64,000 nt of DNA from Effrenium voratum (GCA_963377175.1 CAUJNA010003500.1:61670-125669), one strand, 5' to 3'; positions 39,319-50,468 are shown, counted from the first letter of the stretch. Numbers and translations are program-made. Notes: generated by a model not told the origin, from the letters alone.

Positions 39319-39738
39319 TTGCCGAGTTTCCCCCTTATTTTTGGTAGGGGACCATGGGAGGGTTTGGGGTGGTCAGGCCAACAGCGAGAAGTTGCTGCCT
39401 CCCTGGAGCCCCCTGATGGATGCAGCACGAGCCTGAGAAAAACATCGGGGGCTTGGGACGAAGAAACTGTGCTGCGGATGGACCAATTCCAATTCGCACC
39501 ACCTAAGACTCAGAAGCCCTGGAATGATTCGATTCCCTCGATTCCCATAGAAATACCAACAAACAATGGTTTCCAACCACGGTTTCAAAGTGGTGCGAAC
39601 GGATTTTTAATATACTGTTTGGATGTGTGTCAAATGGGGACTGCGGGGACCCCATATGCTAGCTTTCCTTGCACATTTTCTTTCAGAGACCAACAATCTC
39701 CCCTTCTAGCAGTCCCTGGTCCTCGTCAGCTGAGGTGA
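39319..39738 (+). CDS. Possible exon(s)
   Basis: A 139-codon open frame containing Q-R-E-V-A-A-S-L-E-P-P-D-G and L-R-M-D-Q-F-Q-F-A-P-P-K. Coding likelihood is moderate; splice sites were not resolved. Confidence 0.3.
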   Translation: MPSFPLIFGRGPWEGLGWSGQQREVAASLEPPDGCSTSLRKTSGAWDEETVLRMDQFQFAPPKTQKPWNDSIPSIPIEIPTNNGFQPRFQSGANGFLIYCLDVCQMGTAGTPYASFPCTFSFRDQQSPLLAVPGPRQLR

Positions 39739-39839
39739 GGTCAGGCGTGGTTTTCCCCCCCAAAAAGGGTCACTTGTGAGGAACCCAGGAGTGAAAGAAG
39801 AAGGGCGCACATTTTTGCAGGCTCTGGAAAAGGGGGAGG

Positions 39840-39957
39840 GGTCGCAGAGTTCTAACATCTTCACTCCTGCTACGTGAAAAGTCAAATTCGGGAGGGTCTG
39901 ACGCCAACAGAATACGGCTGAGATCAAGGTCCAGCAGTTCCAGAAAGACTAGACTAG
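39840..39957 (+). CDS. Exon of unrecognised gene, Ser/Arg-rich end (chain f, exon 1)
   Basis: The frame reads S-L-L-L-R-E-K-S-N-S-G-G-S-D-A-N-R-I-R-L then R-S-R-S-S-S-S-R-K-T-R-L and one base, to CTAG|GTCCCC. Joined to 40066 it makes a Glu codon. The 5' edge (near GTCGCAG) is approximate. Confidence 0.5.
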
Positions 39958-40065
39958 GTCCCCCAGTAGTGCCCTTTTGCCCTTTTTTGGGGGAGGGTTC
40001 CCTTACTAATATAGACTGCAGAAAAAAGGGTACCCTTATTCTAATCTCTCTACTGGAGGACCTAG
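39958..40065 (+). mobile_element. Introner-like element, family E copy 3 (forms an intron)
   Basis: 108 nt. The left end CTAG|GTCCCCCAGTAG and right end CTACTGGAGGACCTAG| are inverted repeats. Donor and acceptor fall symmetrically in the two terminal repeats. Excision keeps the flanking exons in frame. Confidence 0.75.
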
Positions 40066-40139
40066 AAGATATTTTTGGAGATTTGAGCCGAACCTGGATC
40101 ATTGATTCGCAAATCCCGAGTGGCTTGGGCAGCTGGAAA
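40066..40139 (+). CDS. Exon of unrecognised gene (chain f, exon 2)
   Basis: AA plus 24 codons D-I-F-G-D-L-S-R-T-W-I-I-D-S-Q-I-P...S-W-K to donor AAA|GTAAGA, one of the best donors in the window. Confidence 0.6.
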
Positions 40140-40661
40140 GTAAGATGCCCTCCCTATGTCTCTTCAGAAATCGCATACTCCTCGCCTACCACCCTTCCAC
40201 TATCGTACGGGAGATGTTACGCAATTGGCGCCAGAGATGTCGCATATGTTGATTTGGCAGGCGGAAGCAATGGGGGGGGGGGGGGCGATCCGGCTACCCT
40301 CCATGTTTTAGGGGCGTCCCCACAAGCAGCAGGCACCTGAGGGTACCTGGACGAGTTTCCTCTAGAAAAGACCATGGCAATCTGGGAGGGTAGTTTCCGG
40401 CCAACTTGTTTGGCATGTTTAAAGGAATCGCTATGAAGCAAACCTCGGGATTCCCCATTCCAACCACCCATCCATGAACCCCAAAACCTTGGGAATCCCA
40501 TTTGAGAAGGATTGATTAGAGACTGGCCATCTAGAACACCCAACCCCCCCCAAAAAAAACACGCAAGTTTCATGTCCTTTGTTAGAGAATGGCCACCAAC
40601 AAGACCGCCAAGTTTCATGCCCTTTTTGTTTTTTCACACCTCCTTTCGTCACCTGGCAAAT

Positions 40662-40762
40662 CTAGGTGCCCCAGTAGTGCCCTTTTACTCTTTTTTTGGG
40701 GAGGGTTCCCCTACTAAAATAGACTACAGAAGAAAGGGTACCCTTATTCTAACCCCCCCGTG
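40662..40762 (+). mobile_element. Family E element, copy 4
   Basis: CTAGGTGCCCCAGTAGTGCC start with typical interior. The right end is replaced by CCCCCCCG, so the terminal repeat is lost. Confidence 0.65.
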
Positions 40763-40779
40763 TGTCGAGATTTCCGCAG

Positions 40780-40905
40780 CTGCGACTTGGATCCCTTCGA
40801 TGCCAGGCGTCCCTGGCGTCGCACCAGGTGCTGGACCTCGCTTGCCTGGTGGGGGCGCCCTTCGTTTCCGACCCAACAAAGTTGTCCCGGGGGCCGACGG
40901 AGGGT
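40780..40905 (+). CDS. Probable exon (frame ambiguous)
   Basis: Acceptor GATTTCCGCAG. One frame reads L-R-L-G-S-L-R-C-Q-A-S-L-A-S-H-Q-V-L-D-L and on to A-C-L-V-G-A-P. Another open frame (D-P-F-D-A-R-R-P-W) cannot be excluded. Confidence 0.4.
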
Positions 40906-41488
40906 TGACTCCAAAAGGGAAAGCCACTCGGGGGCTTGGGCGGTGGGGTTTAGTGAGCAAGGGTTACGCAGGTTTTGGTCTACCTTGCTATTTACAGGGG
41001 TCCCATTTTCGACCCCGATTTTTGAGCCACCCGAGAGACATGGCTCGGTTCCTTGCAAAAGCCGTCCGATTCCTTGGGCTTTTTTAGGGTTTTTTTCGGG
41101 TTCGGCGGGGGTTTCCATTTGAGCCACAAGTCAAGCTTTTGTGCAGGGGATGTGAGGACAGCCCACATGGTTATGTCTTTCTTGAGGTAGGACCCCCCAA
41201 CACAAGAAAATCACATTGTGCTTTCCTTTTGGTTTCCAACAGGGGTACCGAGGTTCAGAAAAACACACCCACATTTTGAAATTCCAATGGCAGCCTTTTG
41301 TTTTGAGGTGCCCGAATTGTAACTCAACGCCAACCTGGGATTTGGCACCAAAGTGTCCATGGCACTAAATGCCTTCCATGGCCTCTTCAGGCAGTTCGCA
41401 AAAAGAAAAACCGCCAGTCCTTTGGCCTGGTGATGGTATTGGGCAAAATGTTTGTCGATTTACATGAATTTGGGGAAAGCAAGGAAGG

Positions 41489-41600
41489 AGAGTCGATTTT
41501 TACCTTCATCTTGTCCTCTCCGATGACTGGAGCCTCGTGCCAGAATTGGTAGATCTCAAAGCATCGCCCACCCCTCCTGACCAATGTAGATTTGCTTGCC
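41489..41600 (+). CDS. Possible exon
   Basis: Frame L-H-L-V-L-S-D-D-W-S-L-V-P-E-L-V-D-L-K-A running to GCCAG|GTGACG. The complementary frame is also open, so the strand is inferred from neighbours. Confidence 0.35.
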
Positions 41601-41939
41601 AGGTGACGGGAAGATTAAGAACCAACGGCACAAGGGTAGTGGAAAGCAAAAGAAACTGTGCCCTTGGTTTCCCAAATACGTTGGAAGGAAGGGGCTATAA
41701 AGGGTGTAGTTGGGGAGAGAGGAGGTTGGAGGGGGGTGCGGTCCCACGAAGCGCAAGACGCTCGAAGCTTGATTCATTCCGGCGCTTGTCTCGAAGGGGG
41801 AACCCCAAGAAACGGGAGAGTTGTCCTGTGCTTGCCCTTCCACCCCAAAAAAAGCACCCCAAAGACGGGGATCGTCAGTCCTTCCACCCCAAAAACGCTA
41901 CCCCCAAAAAACCGGGAGAACCAGTGGACGTTGCCCCAG

Positions 41940-41998
41940 GTCACCAAGCACATGCACGCCTGCGCGCCCTCGGCGAGCTTCAACGGCCTGCTCAGGCG
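41940..41998 (+). CDS. Exon of unrecognised gene
   Basis: Acceptor GTTGCCCCAG, then V-T-K-H-M-H-A-C-A-P-S-A-S-F-N-G-L-L. It ends near CTCAG|GCGACG, a possible GC donor. Confidence 0.5.
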
Positions 41999-42084
41999 AC
42001 GCCGGTTTTGCGGGGCGGTTTCTCTTGGCGACTGTTTTTTTTTTTTTGTGCGTGTGTTTCTTGGTGCATTGGTCCGGTCTGTTT

Positions 42085-42445
42085 AATATATATATATATG
42101 TATATATGTATATTTGTTTGCTTGTTTGCTTGTTTGTTGGCTGGATTCTTTCGGCTCGTTTGTTTCATTTCGCTTGTGCTGCGCTTTGTCATGCATGCTT
42201 GCTTGCTTGCTTGCTTGCGTGCCTGCTTGCTGGCTTGCTCGCCCGCTCGCTTATCTGGTGGTTGGTGCGTTTGTGTGTATGCTGCATGTTTGTTTGCTTG
42301 CTTGTTTGTTTGATTTACTTGCCAGTGCGCATGCTTGTTAGTTTGGATGCTTGTTTCTTGCTGGCATACTTGTTAGTTTGTGCTTTGTTTCCTTGCATGA
42401 TACTATCTAGTTAGCTAGCTAGCTAGCTAGCTAGCTAGCTAGCAA
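42085..42445. repeat. Degenerate TTTGCTTG/TATATG tract and (CTAG)n
   Basis: (TATATG)n at 42085-42117, degenerate GCTTGTTT repeats through 42400, and about 8 perfect CTAG units at 42408-42443. Confidence 0.8.
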
Positions 42446-42462
42446 CCCGGTTGGTTGGTCGG

Positions 42463-42603
<141 letters not shown>

Positions 42604-42702
42604 TGCTTGGTTAGTTGCTTGGCTGGTAGGGTGGTGTGTCGGTCGGTCGGTTGGTGGGTCCAGTGCAAGAAACTGGCATTTGAAAATCCTAGGGGAATTA
42701 TT

Positions 42703-42830
42703 ATCATTTTTTTCCAGGGATCCTTTTATCCAGAGAACTCTCAGAACCTCAGGGGAAACAGCTGGTTTTTGACAAGACCGATAGTTGAAAAGAATGGAAA
42801 GGGACTCAGCCCCTAGATTTTTAGGTGTAT
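42703..42830. mobile_element. Family G element, copy 2
   Basis: Shares CCAGGGATCCTTTTATCC, TTTTTGACAAGACCGAT, GTTGAAAAGAATGG and CAGCCCCTAGATT with other family G copies. Confidence 0.55.
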
Positions 42831-43439
42831 CTAGACAGAGCTGGGGTTCTGGTTTAGATTGGGCCTATGCCCCAGTTACCAGGCTTATGCCCCATATGAC
42901 AACAAAACTCACCTCCGGAAGCCTTTGCCTCAGCTTCGTAGGACCGACCTGCGGCAAACCCCTGGAGAGCTGCGGGGCAAGCCCTTCCAGCCACTCGGAC
43001 CTGTGGGGGGTGGGGGAGGTGCGGGAGGTGTCCAAAAAATTGGGAATCAGCCCAAAAACGGTGGGGTTCCTCTCGGATTTTCCCTTTTGTCCCAGATGGA
43101 AGGGGTACCCTCACAAACACAACCGCCTTTTGTATTGTTTAGTGATCCCCCTATGTTGAGGCTGCGAGGGGGGGGGGGAAGCCGAAGGCCCGGGCGGCCG
43201 GTTGGACGCCAAGGCAGTGCAAAAGACGTCGTTTCTTTTTGTCAAGGGTCAGCACAAGGCATCATGAATCATACAATTGTTTGGAGTGCGTACGCGCATA
43301 ATAAGACCGTTTAACCTCCATTGAAACAAAGGTGGACCCAATTTAGATGATGACAATCCTTAGGTAAATCATGGTGGTGCTACAAAAACTCCCATTTTTT
43401 AAAGGTGGTTTGAACCCTAAAGACGGCTTCTAGCTACAG

Positions 43440-43595
43440 GTGATCTCCAGCAGCTCGGCAAGGAAAGTGAAGTCAGAGGGATGGCAAAGGCAGCTCCGGC
43501 GTGAGGTCCTCGGACCCGGGGGAGTCCATTTTGCCATTGGTCTCTTGCCAGCGCACTCAAGACACCCGACGCAAGCCCTGAACAAACCCCGGAGA
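43440..43595 (+). CDS. Exon of unrecognised gene, basic
   Basis: Acceptor TTCTAGCTACAG, then V-I-S-S-S-S-A-R-K-V-K-S-E-G-W-Q-R-Q-L-R followed by G-P-G-G-V-H-F-A-I-G-L-L. The 3' boundary is not resolved. The opposite frame is also open. Confidence 0.45.
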
Positions 43596-43732
43596 AAACC
43601 CGGTTCAAAAAAAACACACAAAAAACAACGTGCGCCCTAAAACAACCCGGAGAAAGGGAAACAGCCCTGAGCAAACCTTAAAAAGCCCAAAAGAAAGCCC
43701 GAAAAAAGGAACCAGCAAAAAAAAACCTACTA

Positions 43733-43751
43733 ATAATAACAATAGTGATAA

Positions 43752-43845
<94 letters not shown>

Positions 43846-43858
43846 GTATCATAATAAG

Positions 43859-43932
<74 letters not shown>

Positions 43933-43942
43933 TAATAATAAA
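43733..43942. repeat. (TAA)n microsatellite, about 200 bp
   Basis: Long trinucleotide tract with a small ATAAGTAT interruption near 43843-43860. Confidence 0.95.
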
Positions 43943-43971
43943 ACACAAAACACATGGCCAGCGAGTCAACC

Positions 43972-44072
43972 CCCAGCGAGTTGCGCGCGGTCCCAGGTCC
44001 TACGTGCTGCTGGCGGCCGCGGTGGAGGCGCCGTCGCCGGCTTTGGCGACCCGGCGCCTGCGGATTTTGCGG
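43972..44072 (+). CDS. Probable exon, Ala-rich
   Basis: GC-rich frame S-Y-V-L-L-A-A-A-V-E-A-P-S-P-A-L-A-T-R-R. The probable acceptor GGTCCCAG is at 43998. It is followed directly by a G/T tract. Confidence 0.45.
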
Positions 44073-44077
44073 GCGGG

Positions 44078-44367
44078 GAGCTCGGAGGGATGGGGGTGGT
44101 TTGGAAGGGGTTGGAGGGGTGGGATTGGTTGGTTGGGTTGGGTGGGGCCTGGGGGCTGGTTTGGTTGGGTTGGGTTGATTGGAGGGGTGGGATTGGCGGG
44201 TGGAGGTTTGGAAGGGGTGGAAGGTGGTTTGGAAGGGGTGGAAAGGGGGGTGGAAGGGGGGGAAGGGGTGGAAAGGGGGTTTGCTTGGGTTGGTTGGGGG
44301 TTGGTTTGTTTGGGTTGGTTCGGGAGGGTTGTGTTGGGGTTGGAGGGTTGTGTTGGGGTTGGAGGGC
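44078..44367. repeat. G-rich GGTTGG/GGGTGGAA tract
   Basis: About 290 bp of strand-asymmetric G-rich repeat with many GGG/GG runs, able to form G-quadruplexes on the plus strand. Confidence 0.85.
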
Positions 44368-44552
44368 GTAGGATAAAGCACAGCAACCGCCTCTGAAACA
44401 GAATGCTTTGCCAAAAAAAGCCAAGGCCGTATTTGTTGTCTTGCAACTTTTCATTTTCTTGCGCCTCCGTGTCACTGGCATTTGCTCGTGGCTTTGCCCA
44501 CAGTTCCTCCAAATCCCGCTCCTTTGACGGGCTTATGTGGGTGGGACACGAG

Positions 44553-44624
44553 GTCAACACAGTGGACCTCGTCCGCTGCATTTCGGTGCACATGGATTGC
44601 GCTGAGTTGAGTTTTGGGGCCAAG
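44553..44624 (+). CDS. Exon of unrecognised gene
   Basis: Exactly 24 codons V-N-T-V-D-L-V-R-C-I-S-V-H-M-D-C-A-E-L-S...A-K lie between ACACGAG and donor AAG|GTACGC. An upstream acceptor (GCCCACAG at 44501) would extend it in the same frame. Confidence 0.5.
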
Positions 44625-44892
44625 GTACGCCCATGCATTCAGCTGCGAACTGCAGCTGGCATGGCCATATACCTGTTCTGGAAGAGAAACTTAGAGAGCG
44701 TCCACCTAACAACCAAATCTTTTCCTTTCAATGGTACCTGGTTGTTTTGTAGGGTTTTCAGCGATATTTTTGGGCGTGCCTTCAATTGGAGAGAGACGTG
44801 AAACCATTTTCCGTATTAACCCACGAAAAGTGATTCACTTTTAGCAGGGGAGCAGAAAGCAACCGAGAAACAGAAAACACCGAGGGGTTCTT

Positions 44893-45014
44893 CAGGGCTC
44901 CTTAAAAGAAATACATCTTGCAACCATTTGAAACATGTTGCTTTTTCAACACCAAAACAAAGGGACACCACCATTCACAAGGCAATGCTCAGGTGTATAA
45001 TGTAAGGATCCCTG
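44893..45014 (+). mobile_element. Family D TIR element, copy 2
   Basis: CAGGGCTCCTTA at the left and TAAGGATCCCTG at the right are inverted repeats. Flanks GGTTCTT and GATTCTT may be a target-site duplication. Confidence 0.8.
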
Positions 45015-45120
45015 GATTCTTCCATTGTTGATCAAAAATCAAGTTTTCTAAAAAAATAATAAGAAAATCATATTCCTTAAGAATTTCAACGGAGGTAACA
45101 AGAGCCCAAATCAGCATTAA

Positions 45121-45298
45121 AATGGCCACGCTCTTGCCTCGCCCGCGCGCACAGAAGCGCACAATTTTCCGCTTCCCCGCGGCCGTTTTTCCCAGCCGAA
45201 CCTCCACGTGGCCGGATCCGGCGCCGTATGGCGGTCCTGGGATCGTGAGCGGAGCGGCCTGGCGGCATTGGAAGCACGCCAGGCACCAGATGAGCGTT
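45121..45298 (+). CDS. Probable exon
   Basis: GC-rich frame M-A-T-L-L-P-R-P-R-A-Q-K-R-T-I-F-R-F followed by W-P-D-P-A-P-Y-G-G-P-G. The minus strand is open too, so the strand call rests on neighbouring exons. Confidence 0.4.
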
Positions 45299-45737
45299 TC
45301 CTTTTTTTGAGGGCACCTTTTTTTGTTTAAAAGGGAACCAAAAGGAAAACTGTCGTTTTCAGGAATGGCACAAAATAGACACACCCGGATGGTATGTCTG
45401 AGTATTGATAGGGTATCATGCATCCCCACTGCAGGATGTTGTCCACAGCAACACTCTGGTTTAAGGGGATGAGAGTGCATGCTGAAGCAGAGGGAACGGC
45501 ACAAAACGGCCTTGGCTTGTTCCTGATCGATGCCAGAGTGCATCATTGTCTGTCAAGACACCTTGTCAACTCTTCAAATCCTCAGTGCCTATCCACTAGT
45601 TGGCACTCCCCGACACCCGAAAAGAGGAAGCGTGTCCACTGGGAAACTCGGTTCGAACACTGATCACCGCCTGAACACCTGCGGCGGCTCAACAGGGCAT
45701 TCTTCATTTTGGAGCCCTCTAGGTGGGTTAAGATATT

Positions 45738-45864
45738 GCAGTGGCTGTCAAAACCGTTTTGGGATCCCATTTTGGTGGGTAGGTGAATTCACCACCCATT
45801 TTAGTTTTTTTAGTGGGGATTGGCATGTTCACTGAGGGTACGGGATTTTGACCCCTGGCCATAT
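45738..45864 (+). mobile_element. Family B TIR element, copy 5
   Basis: GTGGCTGTCAAAACCG start and TTTTGACCCCTGGCCATAT end with the standard interior. Confidence 0.75.
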
Positions 45865-46310
45865 TCCCCTTTCACACACCCCAAGGGGGGAAATGCGATG
45901 AGCACTTTTTGAATTGCTGCTTGCAATTCACACACACACATACATCTCCCTCGCAAACTGGGGGGGTTTCGCAACAAGGTCGTGCCCTCTTTTTCCCCAA
46001 GATTGGTTCGGGGCTGACAAGGTTTGGAGAGCATGGGAGAAGCCACTGGTGACATGTTTCCGGGGCACGAGCAAAGCAGGGCTGGCGTATTTGGTTGTGA
46101 CATCCAACGTGGGACTCTTTCAAAGTGGCTGGGGGATTCAAATGAACATAGCCATGTGATGCAATGCCGTTCCCAGTTTGGTCAATGGGAATTCTCCAAA
46201 ACGGGTATGACCCTCACAATTCCCTAGCACATGGGTTAGTGCCCCAAAGTGATGGGGTGAATTCCTGTTTTTTTGGGGATAGTTTGAGGGTCGGAAAGTC
46301 AGAATGGTTT

Positions 46311-47119
46311 TTGCTTAGCCCTGTCTTTTGCTTAGCCCTGTCCGACCCGGTTGGTTGGTTGGTTGGTTGGTGGGTTGGCTGGTTGGCTGGTTGTTGGTTC
46401 TCGGCATTTCGGCCTTCGGAACCGATTTCCGGATGGGCATTAGTCACTCCATTGCCTGGCCCCCCGAAAGAACAGCACACAAAGCCCCCTCTGTTTTGGA
46501 CTTCGGGACCGACTTCTGGAGAATAAAAGGCACGAGAAATTAAAGCCACCAAAATTATCATCACTTGACATGCTGGGCCGCCAGTTCGCGCGGGGGGTGT
46601 CTCTCTTTTGCTGTATGTTTGGCATTCACAAGTCCACTCTTAGCCATGCACTCCCGCTGGTACTGGCTGAAGCCTGGTGCCTAGACACTGTTCCGCTACA
46701 GCAATAGTACAACGCGACAGCCAAGGGCGTCCAGTATTGAGTTTCCATGCGCACCCAGCGAGAGTGCATGGCTAAGAGTGGACTTGTGAATGCCAAACAT
46801 ACAGCAAAAGAGAGACACCCCCCGCGCGAACTGGCGGCCCAGCATGTCAAGTGATGATAATTTTGGTGGCTTTAATTTCTCGTGCCTTTTATTCTCCAGA
46901 AGTCGGTCCCGAAGTCCAAAACAGAGGGGGCTTTGTGTGCTGTTCTTTCGGGGGGCCAGGCAATGGAGTGACTAATGCCCATCCGGAAATCGGTTCCGAA
47001 GGCCGAAATGCCGAGAACTGTTGCACTCTTACTGTCCAGTGTCCCAACCAAGTAGGTCCGGGTAATGAATCTGAGCCCCAGAACGGAGACAGGGTTAAGC
47101 AAAAGACAGGGTTAAGCAA
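46311..47119. repeat. Large imperfect foldback containing a 257-bp near-perfect inverted repeat
   Basis: The inner arms 46397-46653 and 46762-47018 (257 bp each) are reverse complements and encode the same 61 residues in opposite orientation. The spacer 46654-46761 is 108 bp. Outer 32-bp arms (46311-46342 and 47088-47119, with a TTGCTTAGCCCTGTC core) are also inverted. A (GGTT)n tract at 46350-46390 separates the outer and inner left arms. No gene is supported in it. Confidence 0.9.
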
Positions 47120-47789
47120 ACAAAGAACCGTACCCTTTGGGGGTCCGGGTAGTTGTTCATTGGTTTTCGCTTTAGCCACTTTCCCTGGTGTGGCCCTGAG
47201 TTAAAAGAAATCAGCGCAGAAAATGCCGAGGCGCCTATGTCTAGATGTATGTCTGTTCATAATATGGGTGTTTCTCTAAATTGAACCACCATAGGATGGC
47301 CGTTTTTTTTGCTTCCCTTCTGAAACCCACAAGGTTGTGTCCGCCTTTTTGAGAAGCCCCGCCCATAGTAGTGAGAGAAACGTCATGTTTAGGACGGGAA
47401 TCAACTACTTTGGATCGATCCCAAAGGTATCACTTCCCTTTGGTTTTGATTTAACCTGGCAGAACAAGTTGGGTCCCCTCAAAATCTGGAGACGCTTTTG
47501 TTTTGGTAGAAAGACGGGTAGGTCCTGTTGTCACGGCTAGGACTGGCAGTGCCGCGTGCGAAGGCTTCCAGAGTCTCGCTGCTCGGCCGCAAGCAACATG
47601 CAACTGAATAGGAACATGCTCATGGGGCACGTGTCAAACAAATTGGGGGACCCCCCGAAGGAAATAGCCAGATTCTATGCATATGGCGGTGTTCCAGTAA
47701 TTTTCCCTTGAACCCGACCTAAGGGCCCTCGACTAAAAATTTGGCCGATCGGCTGAAACGAGGCGCCCCGAAGTCCTCCCCTGCGAAGC

Positions 47790-48224
47790 ATGGATGCGGC
47801 CCGGGACCCCAGCAGGAGCCGATCTTCGGGGCCCAACAACCCCTTGCGGCGGGTTGAAATGGGTGGGGATGGGAGTTGGATGGACACGACATGCCAACTG
47901 CCACCGCTGAGTTGGACTTGTTTTGCAGCCAGAGGCGACTTTTGCAGATGCCCGAAAGACTGCGAGATGAGCTCGTTTGCTATTGCTTGCCTGGCAAAGG
48001 ATTTGGATTGCGATTTCAACCATGTTTTGAGCCAAGCTGAAAAAGCAGGGACTGCAAAGGCACACGTTTTCGGAATGAGGGCTCATCAAAGGCTGGCCAT
48101 GCAAATCAGGGTGGAACAAGCCTCCTCCCCCCCGGGCTGCCATCCATCCACTTTGACCATGCCTAGCCGTCCAAGGGGTCCACTCAATGAAAGCGATGCC
48201 TGGTGGCTCCAAACGACGGTCTGA
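47790..48224 (+). CDS. Uncharacterised 144-codon open frame, Cys-rich middle
   Basis: An ATG-initiated frame with C-F-A-A-R-G-D-F-C-R-C-P-K-D-C-E-M and then M-S-S-F-A-I-A-C-L-A-K-D-L-D-C-D. It may be an exon or a small gene. A minus-strand frame of similar length overlaps, so coding status is uncertain. Confidence 0.35.
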   Translation: MDAARDPSRSRSSGPNNPLRRVEMGGDGSWMDTTCQLPPLSWTCFAARGDFCRCPKDCEMSSFAIACLAKDLDCDFNHVLSQAEKAGTAKAHVFGMRAHQRLAMQIRVEQASSPPGCHPSTLTMPSRPRGPLNESDAWWLQTTV

Positions 48225-48687
48225 AAGTTTTCGGAGCCCTAGTTTTCGGTGCGGGACCGGGTGGCGTGAGAACCACCTTCAAAGGCATGTGTTCATGGCA
48301 AACATCATATGCCTGGCGCATGAAAGCGGCGCCTACCACAACAGCAGCGGCGTACCTGTGTAGACGATGTACGCACGGGCACGATGGATGTTTTGGATCT
48401 CGCCCCTTTTTTGCTCTGTGGCAAGTGGGCACCAAGCAGAAGACTGATCATTGATCTTCCGCGGCTGGTCGCCAGTGGACATTAGCTCTGAAGCGTGCCG
48501 CCACAACTACGGTCGGATTTGGACCCTGCGGACTTGCCACCTGAAGAACGGCCACATAAAGGTAGCCGAAGCCCAAGAGTCCCAGTCACAGCTTTCTCGA
48601 CATTTTACTCAGAAGGGTTCTTTTGAATCCTCGGAGATTCGCGCCGATCAGATCTCAGATCTCTCGCCCGGCTGAGGACTTGCGCAG

Positions 48688-48778
48688 TCAGGTCGAGGGC
48701 ATTTTTCAGTCCACCCTGGCAGATACCCATGGCCTCCTGGAACGGGAGAGCCGCTCGGCTGGCTCTTTGCGCCCTGCA
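48688..48778 (+). CDS. Exon of unrecognised gene
   Basis: Acceptor ACTTGCGCAG, one base, then 30 codons Q-V-E-G-I-F-Q-S-T-L-A-D-T-H-G-L-L-E-R-E...R-P-A to donor GCA|GTAGGG. Confidence 0.6.
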
Positions 48779-48848
48779 GTAGGGATGATGATGCTGGGGC
48801 AAGACCACTTGAGAAGCTTGGCGCTGCTACTTCTAGCCTGTTTGATGT

Positions 48849-49115
48849 TTGGATCTGGCTCGGATTTGGTATGAATGCCTCAACGATTTTGAAGCCAGGA
48901 TAAGGCTGTGTAGAGTGCATGTTCCATTTGTATCCGAGATCAAACACCTGGCTGAAGTAGTTTTGGTCTACTTGCAGTCACCAAGTGTTGAACACTTTCA
49001 TGTGGTTGATGGGTTTCAGCGGGTCTTTCTGTTTCCAGAACACCTGCCTGAGTGCTTCAGTTGTTTGATTCCCGCAAGCGCAGGGGCGAAGGGCAACCTC
49101 ACTAGAGTCCCCTGA
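48849..49115 (+). CDS. Possible exon or small gene
   Basis: An open frame with A-R-I-W-Y-E-C-L-N-D-F-E-A-R-I and H-L-A-E-V-V-L-V-Y-L-Q-S-P-S-V-E-H, protein-like. Its relation to neighbouring exons is not established. Confidence 0.35.
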   Translation: MDLARIWYECLNDFEARIRLCRVHVPFVSEIKHLAEVVLVYLQSPSVEHFHVVDGFQRVFLFPEHLPECFSCLIPASAGAKGNLTRVP

Positions 49116-49629
49116 ACATGGGGCCTGCAATGGGGATGTTTCTACAGAATCGGTGGTTTCTATGTGAATCTGCAAGAGAGTAAATGCCCATGCTCTGACC
49201 CTGCACTGTATACTCAAAAGCTTGCTGGGATGGCAGGTTACCCTTTCGAACAGTGGAAGCTGACAGAAGGGTTTCGGAAGACTACTGCAGATCCATGATT
49301 CTTGGAAGGGTGCGGAAGGCGACTTTGTTGGACGCGTGTTTGGCGCAAACTCAAGCACGGGCGATTCCCACACAGTTCCCTTTTTGGAACCTCCAAAAGT
49401 GGCATTCTCCATTGACACCACCACTAAGTACCAACCTTTGACCTCGAAATCCAGTGACCCTTGTCCCTTCTCTCTCCCAAACCTAAGGAGAAATCCACTG
49501 ACCCCCTGTCCCTTCTCCCTCCCCAGTGACGAAAATTCCCCTCCAGTGAGAACAATTCTCCCCTCCAGTCTCTCCACTTCTCCCCAGTGACCAACAATTC
49601 CCCTCGCCCTCGCCCTTTTTTCGCCGCAG

Positions 49630-49736
49630 GCTGCGTGGAGTTCCTGAAGTCCATCGGGGGCACCCCCCAGGAGGCCAACGCCCTGCTCAGGGACAGCCGG
49701 GAGGAGTCACACATCAGCGCGAGGCCCAAGGTGTTG
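49630..49736 (+). CDS. Exon of unrecognised gene
   Basis: Acceptor TTTCGCCGCAG, two bases, then 35 codons C-V-E-F-L-K-S-I-G-G-T-P-Q-E-A-N-A-L-L-R...P-K-V-L to donor TTG|GTACGT. One of the clearest exons in the window. Confidence 0.7.
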
Positions 49737-50394
49737 GTACGTGCCAGGCAGAAGGAGATGCATGTAGGGAAGCAGAGACCTGCATATATCTTATGTGGGT
49801 ATGTGTGGGTCCGCGCTAGATACGTATGCATATAGGTATGTATATGCTTTTGGTGCGTGTACACATATGCTAGTGGGCAAAGTATACTGATAGCTTTGAC
49901 CTTTATTCCATGATTAGCTTTGGTCATTGACGACAAATGAGCAAGGGATCACAGGTCTAACGCATAGAGCTCAGGGAAGAAATGCAACCTTTCAGGCGCC
50001 CAAAACCCAACCGTTGGCCATTGCAGATTGTTTGGCCTGGCTCCCTTGTCTATTTGATTCCTCTTGGATGCATCCCCAACTTGTCAACAGCAAAATTAGA
50101 TTTGTGACAAAAGGACACGTTTCCAGAGAGGAGGAATTCCCTTCGGCAAACGAGACGTTGCTGAACCCAGCCCCAAACGAAAGGGGAATTTGCCAAGTTT
50201 GCTACAATCCCAAAGTATCATGTCCCAACGCCAGACTGGCCACAACAGCGATGATGCCCAAGCAGGTGTCTACCAAAAGAACCTAGCTTTTCCCCTACAT
50301 CTTTTAATATATGAATTCCAATTTTCAGCTTTGACAATTTGATTTGTTCAGCTTTCTTTTTCGATTTTGGCTGGTTCCCTACCGGGCCCTGGCC

Positions 50395-50468
50395 CCGAGT
50401 CGAGAGCGCCTCGAGGTGTCAAGGACTTCCTGGACATCCTCTGCGGACCCGAGGCCATGGAGTTTTCA
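50395..50468 (+). CDS. Probable exon
   Basis: Frame G-V-K-D-F-L-D-I-L-C-G-P-E-A-M-E-F after GCGCCTCGAG. A second open frame overlaps. Confidence 0.45.

Noticed and set aside
43605..44414. Poly-Tyr/Pro-rich 269-codon minus-strand frame
   Set aside because: Produced by (TAA)n and the GGTTGG tract. The same simple sequence is open in several frames.
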